A stretch of 32,482 bases of DNA. Source: Tannerella sp. Lineage in GTDB: Bacteria > Bacteroidota > Bacteroidia > Bacteroidales > Tannerellaceae. The stretch spans positions 1 through 32,482 of the forward strand of contig JAIRYD010000133.1 of NCBI GenBank assembly GCA_031267935.1, in the 5' to 3' direction. Positions 11,500 to 20,114 of this stretch are shown here, piece after piece (position 1 is the first letter of the stretch; each line of letters opens with the position of its first letter). A program made the translations under genes and the position numbers. The notes under the pieces are model-generated. The model saw nothing but the letters and a program-made list of their open reading frames with translations. It searched no databases and was not told the DNA's origin.

Positions 11500-11529
11500 C
11501 GCGGCTGCGGAATTTCGGACAGCCCCTCT

Positions 11530-13059
11530 TTATTTGGCGTAGCTTACCGCGCGCGTTTCGCGGATCACCGTGATCTTCACCTGACCGGGATAAGTCATTT
11601 CGTCCTGAATCTTTTTTGCAATCTCGCCGGAGAGATTTTCCGTATCCTTGTCCGATATTTTGTCGGCGCCCACGATGACGCGCAACTCGCGACCGGCCTG
11701 TATGGCATACGTCTTGACTACGCCCGGATAGGTCATGGCCAACTGTTCGAGGTCGTTTAACCGCTTGATATACGCTTCGACGATTTCGCGACGCGCTCCG
11801 GGACGCGCTCCCGAAATGGCGTCGCACACCTGTACGATCGGGGCAATCAGGCTCTGCATTTCAATTTCGTCATGATGTGCGCCGATGGCATTGCAGATAT
11901 CCGGCTTTTCCTTGTATTTCTCGCAGACTTTCATTCCCAGAATGGCGTGCGGCAATTCAGGCTCGTCGTCAGGCACTTTGCCGATGTCGTGCAGCAATCC
12001 TGCCCGTCGCGCTTTTTTCGGATTCAGCCCAAGTTCGGTAGCCATGATGGCGCAGAGGTTGGCCGTTTCGCGCGCATGCTGCAACAGGTTCTGACCGTAG
12101 GACGAGCGATATTTCATCTTCCCGATCATCCGCACCAGTTCGGGATGAAGTCCGTGTACACCCAAGTCGATTGTAGTCCGTTTGCCTATTTCAACAATCT
12201 CTTCTTCAAGCTGCTTACGCACACGGCCTACGATTTCTTCGATTCGTGCGGGATGGATACGTCCGTCCTGCACCAGCTGATGCAATGCCAGCCGCGCCAC
12301 TTCGCGGCGCACGGGGTCGAAGCCGGAGAGAATGATTGCTTCGGGCGTGTCGTCCACAATGATCTCGATACCCGTCGCCGCTTCGAGTGCGCGGATATTG
12401 CGCCCTTCGCGGCCGATGATGCGTCCCTTGATTTCGTCCGAGTCGATATGAAAAACCGTCACGGCATTCTCTATCGCCGTTTCGGTCGCGACCCGCTGGA
12501 TCGAGCGTATGACGATCCGCTGCGCTTCTTTATTGGCCGTCATCCGGGCTTCATCCATGATCTCGCTGATATACGACGAGGCTTGTGTTTTTGCCTCATC
12601 TTTAAGCGATTCGACCAGCCGTTCGCGCGCCTCGCTTGCCGACATGCCTGCAATGGCTTCCAGATTAATGACTTCCTGCTGATGCAGTTTGTCCATCTCC
12701 TGCTTTCGTTTTTCGATCACGACAAGCTGGTTGTTCAGGTTTTCCTTTGCGATGTCGACTTCCGACGTCTTTCTTTGCAATTCTTCCGTGCGCTGGTTCA
12801 GCGACATTTCGCGTTGTTTGAGCTTTGTCTCGACGGAATGGGTTCTGGCATTCCGTTCCGTCATTTTCTTCTCGAACTCGGATTCCAATTGAAGCACGCG
12901 TTCTCTGACTTCCACTTCTTTCTTCACCTTGATGATTTCGGTTTCCTTTTCGGCATCCGACAGCATCTTTCTATATCGGGACTTTCCGCTGTAATTCATC
13001 CACAGCCATGTCAGCAGCACGCCTGCCACCAAACATCCCAAGTAAAATAATATTTCCAT
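11530..13059 (-). CDS. rny: Ribonuclease Y
   Basis: N-terminal TM plus coiled coil, KH motif [30 protein letters not shown] motif [15 protein letters not shown]; 509 aa. Confidence 0.96.
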   Translation of the reverse strand: MEILFYLGCLVAGVLLTWLWMNYSGKSRYRKMLSDAEKETEIIKVKKEVEVRERVLQLESEFEKKMTERNARTHSVETKLKQREMSLNQRTEELQRKTSEVDIAKENLNNQLVVIEKRKQEMDKLHQQEVINLEAIAGMSASEARERLVESLKDEAKTQASSYISEIMDEARMTANKEAQRIVIRSIQRVATETAIENAVTVFHIDSDEIKGRIIGREGRNIRALEAATGIEIIVDDTPEAIILSGFDPVRREVARLALHQLVQDGRIHPARIEEIVGRVRKQLEEEIVEIGKRTTIDLGVHGLHPELVRMIGKMKYRSSYGQNLLQHARETANLCAIMATELGLNPKKARRAGLLHDIGKVPDDEPELPHAILGMKVCEKYKEKPDICNAIGAHHDEIEMQSLIAPIVQVCDAISGARPGARREIVEAYIKRLNDLEQLAMTYPGVVKTYAIQAGRELRVIVGADKISDKDTENLSGEIAKKIQDEMTYPGQVKITVIRETRAVSYAK

Positions 13060-13087
13060 ACTGTTCTGTAATTCATTTAATTAATAT

Positions 13088-13134
13088 AAAAAAGCACTCC
13101 TGTTATACGTAATTTTTTCCGTATAACACAGTGC
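13088..13134 (-). terminator. Hairpin plus T-tract between zapA-like gene and rny (intrinsic-terminator-like)
   Basis: Minus strand GCACTGTGTTATACGGAAAAAATTACGTATAACAGGAGTGCTTTTTT: GCACT/AGTGC and GTTATACG/CGTATAAC pair with a small internal loop, followed by T6. Confidence 0.65.
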
Positions 13135-13163
13135 GTAAATACTTTCCTTACTGCTTCTATAAA

Positions 13164-13469
13164 CTAACTGCCCGGCAAAAAACCGTTCAATTCCGTTATG
13201 TATTGATGTATCTTCCGTGTAATCGGCGTTGTGTCATGCTGTGCTTCGAGCCAAACGAGGTCCGTCACCAGCTGTAAGGCGACCATGGCCAGCAAATCCT
13301 TTTCATCCAGGGATTTCACATATCGCTGCTTATATTCGACGTAGAGCGTCTGAATTTTTTCCGCAGCCTTGCGTATCGCCGCTTCGGAGAACTCGTCTCC
13401 CCGCGCGAGGGTCACAGGATATGTTTTCCCTGCCACTTCCAAGTTTATATTAAACTCTTCCTTTTTCAC
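13164..13469 (-). CDS. zapA: ZapA-like cell division protein (start uncertain; ORF opens at 13496, GTG at 13469 preferred)
   Basis: ...KEEFNINLEVAGKTYPVTLARGDEFSEAAIRKAAEKIQTLYVEYKQRY...DLLAMVALQLVTDLV, ZapA-type pattern; the longer ORF would overlap the upstream gene. Confidence 0.72.
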   Translation of the reverse strand: MKKEEFNINLEVAGKTYPVTLARGDEFSEAAIRKAAEKIQTLYVEYKQRYVKSLDEKDLLAMVALQLVTDLVWLEAQHDTTPITRKIHQYITELNGFLPGS

Positions 13470-13471
13470 TA

Positions 13472-13765
13472 CTATCCGTTTAACAGTGCAATACATTTTT
13501 CTATTTCACGCACCATATTCAACAATTGCTTTCGGGCGCTTTTCACATCCCCATACAGGGCGGATGCGGCGCGCGCCGTCAACAAATCACTGTATTTGGC
13601 ATTCCACGACTTGATCTCCTCCAATGTCTGCCGTGTACGGGCTTCTTCTTCATGTAATTGCGACGTCAGTTCCGCAATTTTTTTCTTTTGATTTTCGCAT
13701 ATAACCAAAAGCGCCCGGAATTTTTTATCAAATTCCTCCAACAAGGTTCTTTGTTCTTCGGTCAT
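13472..13765 (-). CDS. Small coiled-coil protein (97 aa) upstream of zapA-like gene, possibly cell-division related
   Basis: MTEEQRTLLEEFDKKFRALLVICENQKKKIAELTSQLHEEEARTRQTLEEIKSW... from ATG 13765; heptad-like; directly upstream of the zapA-like gene. Confidence 0.75.
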   Translation of the reverse strand: MTEEQRTLLEEFDKKFRALLVICENQKKKIAELTSQLHEEEARTRQTLEEIKSWNAKYSDLLTARAASALYGDVKSARKQLLNMVREIEKCIALLNG

Positions 13766-13783
13766 TTTCTGCCAAATTGTAGA

Positions 13784-13791
13784 CAAAAGTA
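13784..13791 (-). promoter_or_regulatory. Bacteroidetes -7-like box (TACTTTTG, minus)
   Basis: caaaagta on + strand, just upstream of ATG 13765 on minus. Confidence 0.55.
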
Positions 13792-14043
13792 GATATAAAA
13801 AATGAAAAATACAATTCAAAAATATATTTTTTTTATAACAAAAAGAAGTCGCCCGTATTCAAACAGACAACTCCTTTCTTGCAGAGTACAGTTAATTATA
13901 TGTGAATAAGACATATAATCGTCCCGACAACATATTTCGGACGCAGGAATGAAAGAGAAAAAAAAATTAATGGCGAACCTCTCCGCGCGCACTTTCATCC
14001 GGCGTTGCGGCATCCTGTCTGCGGCCGCAAAGATGGCAACCGG

Positions 14044-14244
14044 TTATGCCAGCCAGAAAAAGATTTCTCCGTCTTTCTCGGCAGAATCGATTTTTTCTTC
14101 CTTGGCTAACCAGCCGATGGCGGCAAACAAATCCTTTTCAGTTCTGATTTTGGTTTCTTTCTTAAGCTCTTTTACGCTCATACGCCCGGATTTGTTCAAT
14201 GCTTTCCAAACTAAACCTGCATTTTCTCCAATTTGATTAATCAT
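14044..14244 (-). CDS. Winged helix-turn-helix domain protein (DUF2582-like), 66 aa
   Basis: MINQIGENAGLVWKALNKSGRMSVKELKKETKIRTEKDLFAAIGWLAKEEKIDSAEKDGEIFFWLA; family pattern recognised. Confidence 0.85.
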   Translation of the reverse strand: MINQIGENAGLVWKALNKSGRMSVKELKKETKIRTEKDLFAAIGWLAKEEKIDSAEKDGEIFFWLA

Positions 14245-14285
14245 ACGTTACTCTTTTTATATACCTAAACTAAACAATATCGGCG

Positions 14286-14293
14286 CAAAGGTA
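14286..14293 (-). promoter_or_regulatory. Bacteroidetes -7-like box (TACCTTTG, minus)
   Basis: caaaggta on + strand 42 nt upstream of ATG 14244 on minus. Confidence 0.6.
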
Positions 14294-14396
14294 CGGGGAA
14301 AAAAGTAAAGAAGCGGATAAAAATAGCATTATTATTGATAAAAAAAGTGAATCGTGTGAATCGGGGTATGCGCGCATTTTCAGGAGCCTCTCCCCC

Positions 14397-15323
14397 CTAC
14401 TCCACCGTTCCCAAATATCCTTCCACCGCTGCAATCGACACATCCCTCAACACGACATGTTTATTCCTGTCCAGCAGGTATACAGACGGTATCGCCCGCA
14501 AGATATAAGTCTCATTATCCTCAATTTCTGCATTATAGTCATATCCGCTCAGCCACGACGGCGGTATCTCGTGCAAATGAGATTTCCATTCCTCCAGTTG
14601 TTTGTCCGGATATATTGCCAAGATCCGAAGGCGTTGCCGGTTTTGCATTTCATGGATCACGGCAGAATGTGTGATCCTGTCAATCAGCGTGATGCAGGCA
14701 TTACATCCCAAATTGTGAAAAACCAGCAGCACGTATTCCGAGCGAAGTTCCGAGAGCGATTGCTGCCGTCCCGAAGCCGTCCGGTAATGGATTTCCGCGG
14801 CAGGCGTACCCGGACGATTCTTTTGCAGGTAGCCCCAGAGCATTTTCAATCGGATCTTCCGCGTGTCATCCACTTTTTTCGATGCAAGCAGATGTGCCAG
14901 CACGGGCATATACAACTCGTCATTATGCATCGGTGAATCAGCCTCATAAAGATAACGTTCCAGGTTGAATGCAAAAAACGCATGTACGTCGGGGTCGTTC
15001 TCCGCCAAATCCATCAGGTGCGTAAGCCCCTGGCTTGCGGCATCGTACGAAGCATAGGAAAGAATTTCAATATAATTGACAAGCGCCTGCTCGGAAACCT
15101 TCGCCGCACTGCCGACGCCGGTCGTGTCGCGGAAGTCGAACCGATCCCAGTAATGCATCGCCAAATATTCGGCGCGCATCTGCGGATCGGTGTAGACGGC
15201 CGGAATGGTCACCATCGGAAAATCGCGCGGTTTCACGGCGATTTCCCGAGGTTTATCCTTGCAGCCCGACAACCACAAACACGGCAAGACAGCCAACACG
15301 ACGTATAAACGACTGCAATACAT
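14397..15323 (-). CDS. Lipoprotein with DUF5106-like N-terminus and thioredoxin-like C-terminal domain
   Basis: MYCSRLYVVLAVLPCLWLSGC lipobox (ATG 15323); DUF5106-like MRAEYLAMHYWDRFDFRDT; YVLLVFHNLGCNACITLI CxxC and AIPSVYLLDRNKHVVLRDV thioredoxin-fold tail. Confidence 0.8.
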   Translation of the reverse strand: MYCSRLYVVLAVLPCLWLSGCKDKPREIAVKPRDFPMVTIPAVYTDPQMRAEYLAMHYWDRFDFRDTTGVGSAAKVSEQALVNYIEILSYASYDAASQGLTHLMDLAENDPDVHAFFAFNLERYLYEADSPMHNDELYMPVLAHLLASKKVDDTRKIRLKMLWGYLQKNRPGTPAAEIHYRTASGRQQSLSELRSEYVLLVFHNLGCNACITLIDRITHSAVIHEMQNRQRLRILAIYPDKQLEEWKSHLHEIPPSWLSGYDYNAEIEDNETYILRAIPSVYLLDRNKHVVLRDVSIAAVEGYLGTVE

Positions 15324-15343
15324 ACATGTTCGCACTTTGCACA

Positions 15344-16831
15344 CTATCTTCGCGGCTGTTCGCGGCGCACCCGTACCAGTTCGCGCAGGTTATGGGCAGC
15401 CTCGTTCAGACCGGCCGCCTGCGCCTTTTTCAGACACATCTCAGCCTCGTCGTAACGGCCTTCATATATGTAGAGTACACCCAGGCAGTTGTCATATTCG
15501 GGCGAATCGATAGCCTGCACTTTCTCCATATACTCATGTGCCAGTCCGACATCACCTTCCGCCAATGCCGCAGCCGCACCGTTCAGATTGGCTATATCAT
15601 TGTTCGGGAAATGTTTGCGAGCAGTGATCAATGTCTCGTTAAACTCGCGACTCCCTTCGGGATAGGTGCGTGCAATCTGATACATCTCGTCCTGACTCAG
15701 CAACTTCGGGCGTTCCTTGATATGTCGCTTGCCTTCTTCGAGTGTAAAGTCGCGGACGACATAATTGATCTGGCAGTCCACTCTGCGCAGTTTGGGATAT
15801 AATTCGCGGTATATCTGCTTATAAGGCACTCCACCGCCCACTTTCTTAATCTGCGCTTCGCGCTTGTCAGGATCGTATTCGCGTTCTATAATCGACAGCA
15901 CGTCCCATTTTCTGGGCAACATATAATATACGTCCTGCACCATCCGTTTCAGGCCGTCCCAGTCTTCGCCGCCGACGCCCGTACGGAACAAACCGGATGG
16001 AATCCTGCTCATCTGCGCAAAATATTCACGCATGGCCTGCGCGCGCTTGAACGAAAGTTCGTAATTTAATTGCTGCGAACCTTCGGGCGACGCATAACCG
16101 CGCATCTCCACACCCGTCACTTTTACATCCGGGTCTGTAGCCACAATCACAATCATTTGATTTATCTTGTCCAACTCATTGCGGTTGTTACGGAAGTCCG
16201 GCAGGATGGTACTCTGTCCCTGCGGGAAGTCGAGATAAGCCTCACCGATCTCGTAGCGGATCTTCTCCTGTTCCTTCTCGGGTGCGAGATAGCGGAACTG
16301 AGGATTGATGACCACCTGTTTGCCGGCCGATACATCGGCCATCACCAGTTGCTGTTGCGGCACGCCGCAGCACCCGAACGCTTCCTCGCGAAATTGCAGC
16401 TTGGCGTCGGCCATCCAGTTCCGGTAGGGAATCGATACATGATAGGGGAGCCGGGCTTTTTTACGGTCGAATCGTTCCACCGCATATACCGGACCGGTCA
16501 TACTCACTTCGTAGTTGCTGACGGCTTCGAGCGGCGTCCCGTTCAAGGCTCTTTCTCTGACATCCAGTTTATAGCGAAGCTTGCTTTTGATAATAAGTTT
16601 CGGCAATTCCACCTTGTTCTGTCCAGATATGAGTATCGGCGTATATATAATGCTCTCAACGGATTTCATCTTTAATGCGCTCGCGTCGAATATCAGGTCG
16701 ACCTCTACCGTGTTGCCACTCTGTTCGATTTTCTCGGATACCACTTTTACCCGAAGTTGCGCCTGCAGGATCAAACATGCCGATAACAATGGCAGAATCA
16801 GACAGCCGCGTTTTAAATTATGTCTTTTCAT
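15344..16831 (-). CDS. DUF3868 / OmpA-like domain protein, fimbrial-locus associated
   Basis: MKRHNLKRGCLILPLLSACLILQAQ signal; VTGVEMRGYASPEGSQQLNYELSFKRAQAMREYFAQ OmpA-like motif; TPR-like C-terminus (AALAEGDVGLAHEYMEKVQAIDSPEYDNCLGVLYIYEGRYDEAEMCLKKA). Confidence 0.8.
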   Translation of the reverse strand: MKRHNLKRGCLILPLLSACLILQAQLRVKVVSEKIEQSGNTVEVDLIFDASALKMKSVESIIYTPILISGQNKVELPKLIIKSKLRYKLDVRERALNGTPLEAVSNYEVSMTGPVYAVERFDRKKARLPYHVSIPYRNWMADAKLQFREEAFGCCGVPQQQLVMADVSAGKQVVINPQFRYLAPEKEQEKIRYEIGEAYLDFPQGQSTILPDFRNNRNELDKINQMIVIVATDPDVKVTGVEMRGYASPEGSQQLNYELSFKRAQAMREYFAQMSRIPSGLFRTGVGGEDWDGLKRMVQDVYYMLPRKWDVLSIIEREYDPDKREAQIKKVGGGVPYKQIYRELYPKLRRVDCQINYVVRDFTLEEGKRHIKERPKLLSQDEMYQIARTYPEGSREFNETLITARKHFPNNDIANLNGAAAALAEGDVGLAHEYMEKVQAIDSPEYDNCLGVLYIYEGRYDEAEMCLKKAQAAGLNEAAHNLRELVRVRREQPRR

Positions 16832-16846
16832 CGCTTTCTTCCTTTC

Positions 16847-17464
16847 TTATTTTAGCATGAATACGGCTGTTATTCCGGCCTTCGTCGGTCCTATATAATG
16901 CATGGTGCTGCTCGAAAGTTTCTCGCTGCTGCATTTCTCGCAGTTGTATTTGTCGAACTGCATGTAGGCATAGCCCACGCCCAGTGTAAATTCAAGGCTG
17001 AAGCGGCTGGCAAGCACCAGATGGTAACCGTAAGAAACACCCGTACCTCCCAGCCATCCTTCAAAACGTTTGTTTTGAATACCATCGTTGTGATGATCGC
17101 CCCATCCCGCCGGGAGGAAAGACAACCCCCCGACGTTGTACTGGGCATATTGGGCATGCACACCGACAAAATGTCTGTTGAATTTCTCACACATCCACCA
17201 GCGCAGTTCGGGCTGGATCATGAAATGTTTAATTTTGCCTTCGGAAACCACATCTCCACTTCTTGGATCCAATTCTTTCTGCAAAACCCAAGGATTATAA
17301 TTTACGCCGACATCCAAAGTCAATTTATCCGACAAGGCGTATTCAAATCCCAGGTTGATCGTCGAAGTAGCATCGTACAGAATATTGCTTTTTATCGCAA
17401 AATTTTGACCGAAACCGCTGATGCTCAGCAGTAATGCTCCTGTCAGAAACACCCATCTCTTCAT
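16847..17464 (-). CDS. DUF3575-like outer-membrane beta-barrel-type protein
   Basis: MKRWVFLTGALLLSISGFGQNFAIKSNILYDATSTINLGFEYALSDKLTLDVGVNYNPW...GPTKAGITAVFMLK; signal peptide, alternating beta pattern. Confidence 0.82.
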   Translation of the reverse strand: MKRWVFLTGALLLSISGFGQNFAIKSNILYDATSTINLGFEYALSDKLTLDVGVNYNPWVLQKELDPRSGDVVSEGKIKHFMIQPELRWWMCEKFNRHFVGVHAQYAQYNVGGLSFLPAGWGDHHNDGIQNKRFEGWLGGTGVSYGYHLVLASRFSLEFTLGVGYAYMQFDKYNCEKCSSEKLSSSTMHYIGPTKAGITAVFMLK

Positions 17465-17505
17465 ATTACATCTGTTTTTTAAAATATCAATATCTAATTC
17501 ATGGG

Positions 17506-17513
17506 CAAAGGTA
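17506..17513 (-). promoter_or_regulatory. Bacteroidetes -7-like box (TACCTTTG, minus) upstream of DUF3575 gene
   Basis: caaaggta on + strand, 42 nt upstream of ATG 17464. Confidence 0.6.
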
Positions 17514-17582
17514 TTATTTTTTTTTCAGTTAACTACTGATTTATCCAAATTTATTACCAAAATATCAATATTTTTTTCTAAT

Positions 17583-18467
17583 TCACTTGCTTTTTTTCCC
17601 GTGCATTTTCCTGCCTGATTTTTCCATCACGCTTCTTTGGCAATTACGAATCAGTTCGAGCGGCGTACAGTCAAATTGCTTCCGGCAAAACCAGTTGAAA
17701 TGTGTAGCCGAATTGAAATTAAATTCCGTCATGAGGTCGCTGATCGTGACATCCGGATCCATCGCTTTCAGCTTCACCTGCCGGGCCATCTGATTCAGAA
17801 TCCATTGCCGGGCTGAGGTGCCGAACACGCTCTTGAACTTGCTGTCGAAGGTGGTCCGTCCCATGTTTGCCAGCGAGGCCAACTCACCTATTCCTCTCAC
17901 TTTCATATAATTCTGCATGATAAGGCTGCGGAAATCCGATTCGCCGAGTATTTCATGAAACAGTCGGGTCAGTTCGCGTCTTGTATAAAATGCACGCAAA
18001 ACCAAAAACAATTCTTTTTCCTTGATTTCGTGCAGATGTTCGCAATTCAAACCCGCGTCGAGATAAAATGCCATCGTATCAAGGAAATTCTCCAGCGGAT
18101 GCCGGAACGGGATGGCGCTCAACGGATCGTAAACATCCTCCCGGTCGAGCATGCGTTGAATAAACAATTTATCACAAACAGACCGTAACGTTCTGAATGA
18201 GAACACTATCAACTCGCTGTCCTGACGTACTTCGTACGTATACGGACAGCCTTTTGGAATTAACAACAGTTCTTTGGAAACCAATTTCTTGATTTCGTCT
18301 TCTATCTGGAAATACACGCTTCCCTTCATTAAGAATACCAAACTGTGCCCTTTCGTACTATAAAATTCAATAGTACCGCCTTCTGCAACTTTTACATGCT
18401 TGAATCCGTCCGATTCGTCTGTCTTGTAACTGATACACGACAGATGTTCTTTCTTATAAAAAATCAT
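17583..18467 (-). CDS. AraC-family transcriptional regulator
   Basis: N-terminal cupin-like domain; C-terminal HTH: MKVRGIGELASLANMGRTTFDSKFKSVFGTSARQWILNQMARQVKLKAMDPDVTISDLMTEFNFNSATHFNWFCRKQFDCTPLELI. Confidence 0.92.
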   Translation of the reverse strand: MIFYKKEHLSCISYKTDESDGFKHVKVAEGGTIEFYSTKGHSLVFLMKGSVYFQIEDEIKKLVSKELLLIPKGCPYTYEVRQDSELIVFSFRTLRSVCDKLFIQRMLDREDVYDPLSAIPFRHPLENFLDTMAFYLDAGLNCEHLHEIKEKELFLVLRAFYTRRELTRLFHEILGESDFRSLIMQNYMKVRGIGELASLANMGRTTFDSKFKSVFGTSARQWILNQMARQVKLKAMDPDVTISDLMTEFNFNSATHFNWFCRKQFDCTPLELIRNCQRSVMEKSGRKMHGKKSK

Positions 18468-18483
18468 ACCACTTTACTTTTAC

Positions 18484-19614
18484 TCAATTTATTACATATA
18501 TACTTTTAAACCATTCCAATTCTTCGTACCGCGCATCGAGATACGGATATTCGTCCTGCCGGATGTATGTCGTCAGGCCCGAGTGTTTTTCGATTTTAAA
18601 TCCCAGAGATGATGGGATAAATTCCGGTGTAGCAGCCTTGTAAATCACACAATTATCTACCATGCGCATCAATTCGGCCTGTTTTCCGGCGTCTTTCAGT
18701 ATGCGCGAAAAATAATCTTCAAAATCAAAAAACAGGTGATACGAGTAACGGTCGAAATGCTGGACATCGCCGATATCCACGCTTTTATTCACCGACACGT
18801 TTTCCCGCAGCCAGTCGGAAAGCGCATTCAACCCGTCCGTTCTGATGATGCTCAACGTCGCCGAGCGCAATTCGCCCGACTTCGTATCCACCTCTTCATA
18901 AGCGTCTTTCGTGAATTTTTCCAAATTCGCTTTCGGCTCGAAAAGCGCGTTGACCGACAATTCATATACTCCCTGAAAACCGGGAGACAGTATTTCGGCA
19001 GACGACGCCACGATATATTCCGCTTTGTTTCTCAGTTCATACGCGACTTCTATTCCGGCCATAAAACACGCTTCGAAAAGAATAAATTCAAACAGGCTGT
19101 CCGGTATTGCCGCCGCAAAGTCCGTCATACTCATCCAGTTTGCTCCATCCTGTACAAGAGATCGCGTCGGCATCGAACGCGGCGACGATAACGTCGCCTC
19201 CGGCAACCAGCCCGACGCATGAGAGAACAGGATCATTCCGTACGAATCAGCCGGATACATGTCTGCTACATCTCGCAATATCCCGGCAAATACCTCCGGC
19301 GATGCCGAATTTTCATCTTCATGTGCATAGATCTCCTTCGTCTTTTTTATCCCGTTTTCCACATATACTTCTTCCAACACGGCTCCTGTTCCATACAAAT
19401 CCCTGTATATGATCAGATATCCGTTCTTCCCGTTCCAGCCTTTCTTCAGCGATTCGACTTTGCCGTCCGCCTCGCCTCTCAGATTGTTGTCGCATCCGAT
19501 ATATACGAAAACCGTCCGTTTGAAATCCGGTTCTTCGGGTTTTTCGATATATTCCCGCACGCAGGACGACAGAAAAAACAGATAAATCATACACGCAAAA
19601 CATTTATACCGCAT
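18484..19614 (-). CDS. Clostripain-like (peptidase family C11) cysteine protease lipoprotein
   Basis: MRYKCFACMIYLFFLSSC lipobox from ATG 19614; VFVYIGCDNNLRGEADGKVESL, LFSHASGW (catalytic His region), FILFEACFMAGIEVAYEL (catalytic Cys region), VASSAEILSPGFQG. Confidence 0.87.
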   Translation of the reverse strand: MRYKCFACMIYLFFLSSCVREYIEKPEEPDFKRTVFVYIGCDNNLRGEADGKVESLKKGWNGKNGYLIIYRDLYGTGAVLEEVYVENGIKKTKEIYAHEDENSASPEVFAGILRDVADMYPADSYGMILFSHASGWLPEATLSSPRSMPTRSLVQDGANWMSMTDFAAAIPDSLFEFILFEACFMAGIEVAYELRNKAEYIVASSAEILSPGFQGVYELSVNALFEPKANLEKFTKDAYEEVDTKSGELRSATLSIIRTDGLNALSDWLRENVSVNKSVDIGDVQHFDRYSYHLFFDFEDYFSRILKDAGKQAELMRMVDNCVIYKAATPEFIPSSLGFKIEKHSGLTTYIRQDEYPYLDARYEELEWFKSIYVIN

Positions 19615-19710
19615 GCGGCGCCTTGCATATACGGATTCGCCGGATTGCTTCAGTGCATTCGCAATGGTGAAACGCGTATTTCCGTCTCTGCGGAAAACGA
19701 ATCCGTAAAG

Positions 19711-19718
19711 CAAATGTA
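19711..19718 (-). promoter_or_regulatory. Possible -7-like box (TACATTTG, minus) upstream of the C11 protease gene
   Basis: caaatgta on + strand, about 97 nt upstream of ATG 19614. Confidence 0.4.
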
Positions 19719-20114
19719 CAGGATAAATCTTGCGGTTTACACACCTGTACGTGTCGCACAAAGTATGCTCGCCACTATTGTTCCCGTCCGTGTTTTTGCA
19801 TGTGCTCATACATTTCAAATATTTGTCCAAAAACGCCCCTGCAAGGGCTTCTTCGAGGTATTCCGGCGCTCCGGATTATCCTACTTTCCCATTTTCGGCC
19901 GCAATAATACATTATTATTCCCTAATTCACAAATTTCCGGATAAATTTTTTTCTACAAAATGACACAATTTCATGTAATTTGCGGTGAAACAACTATTTT
20001 AAAAATTGACTAAATTTCGTTTTCATGCGGAAGTTATTACAAAATATAACTGATTTGGCATATTCGGCACATTCGCCGACGACACAAACGCGCCGTATCT
20101 TCCGCACCCGATTT

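Noticed and set aside
11872-13050. 392-aa plus-strand ORF opposite rny
   Set aside because: Antisense to RNase Y with intact KH and HD motifs.
19615-19830. N-terminal extension of the C11 protease ORF
   Set aside because: The extension lacks a signal; the internal ATG at 19614 gives a clear lipoprotein signal peptide (FFLSSC).
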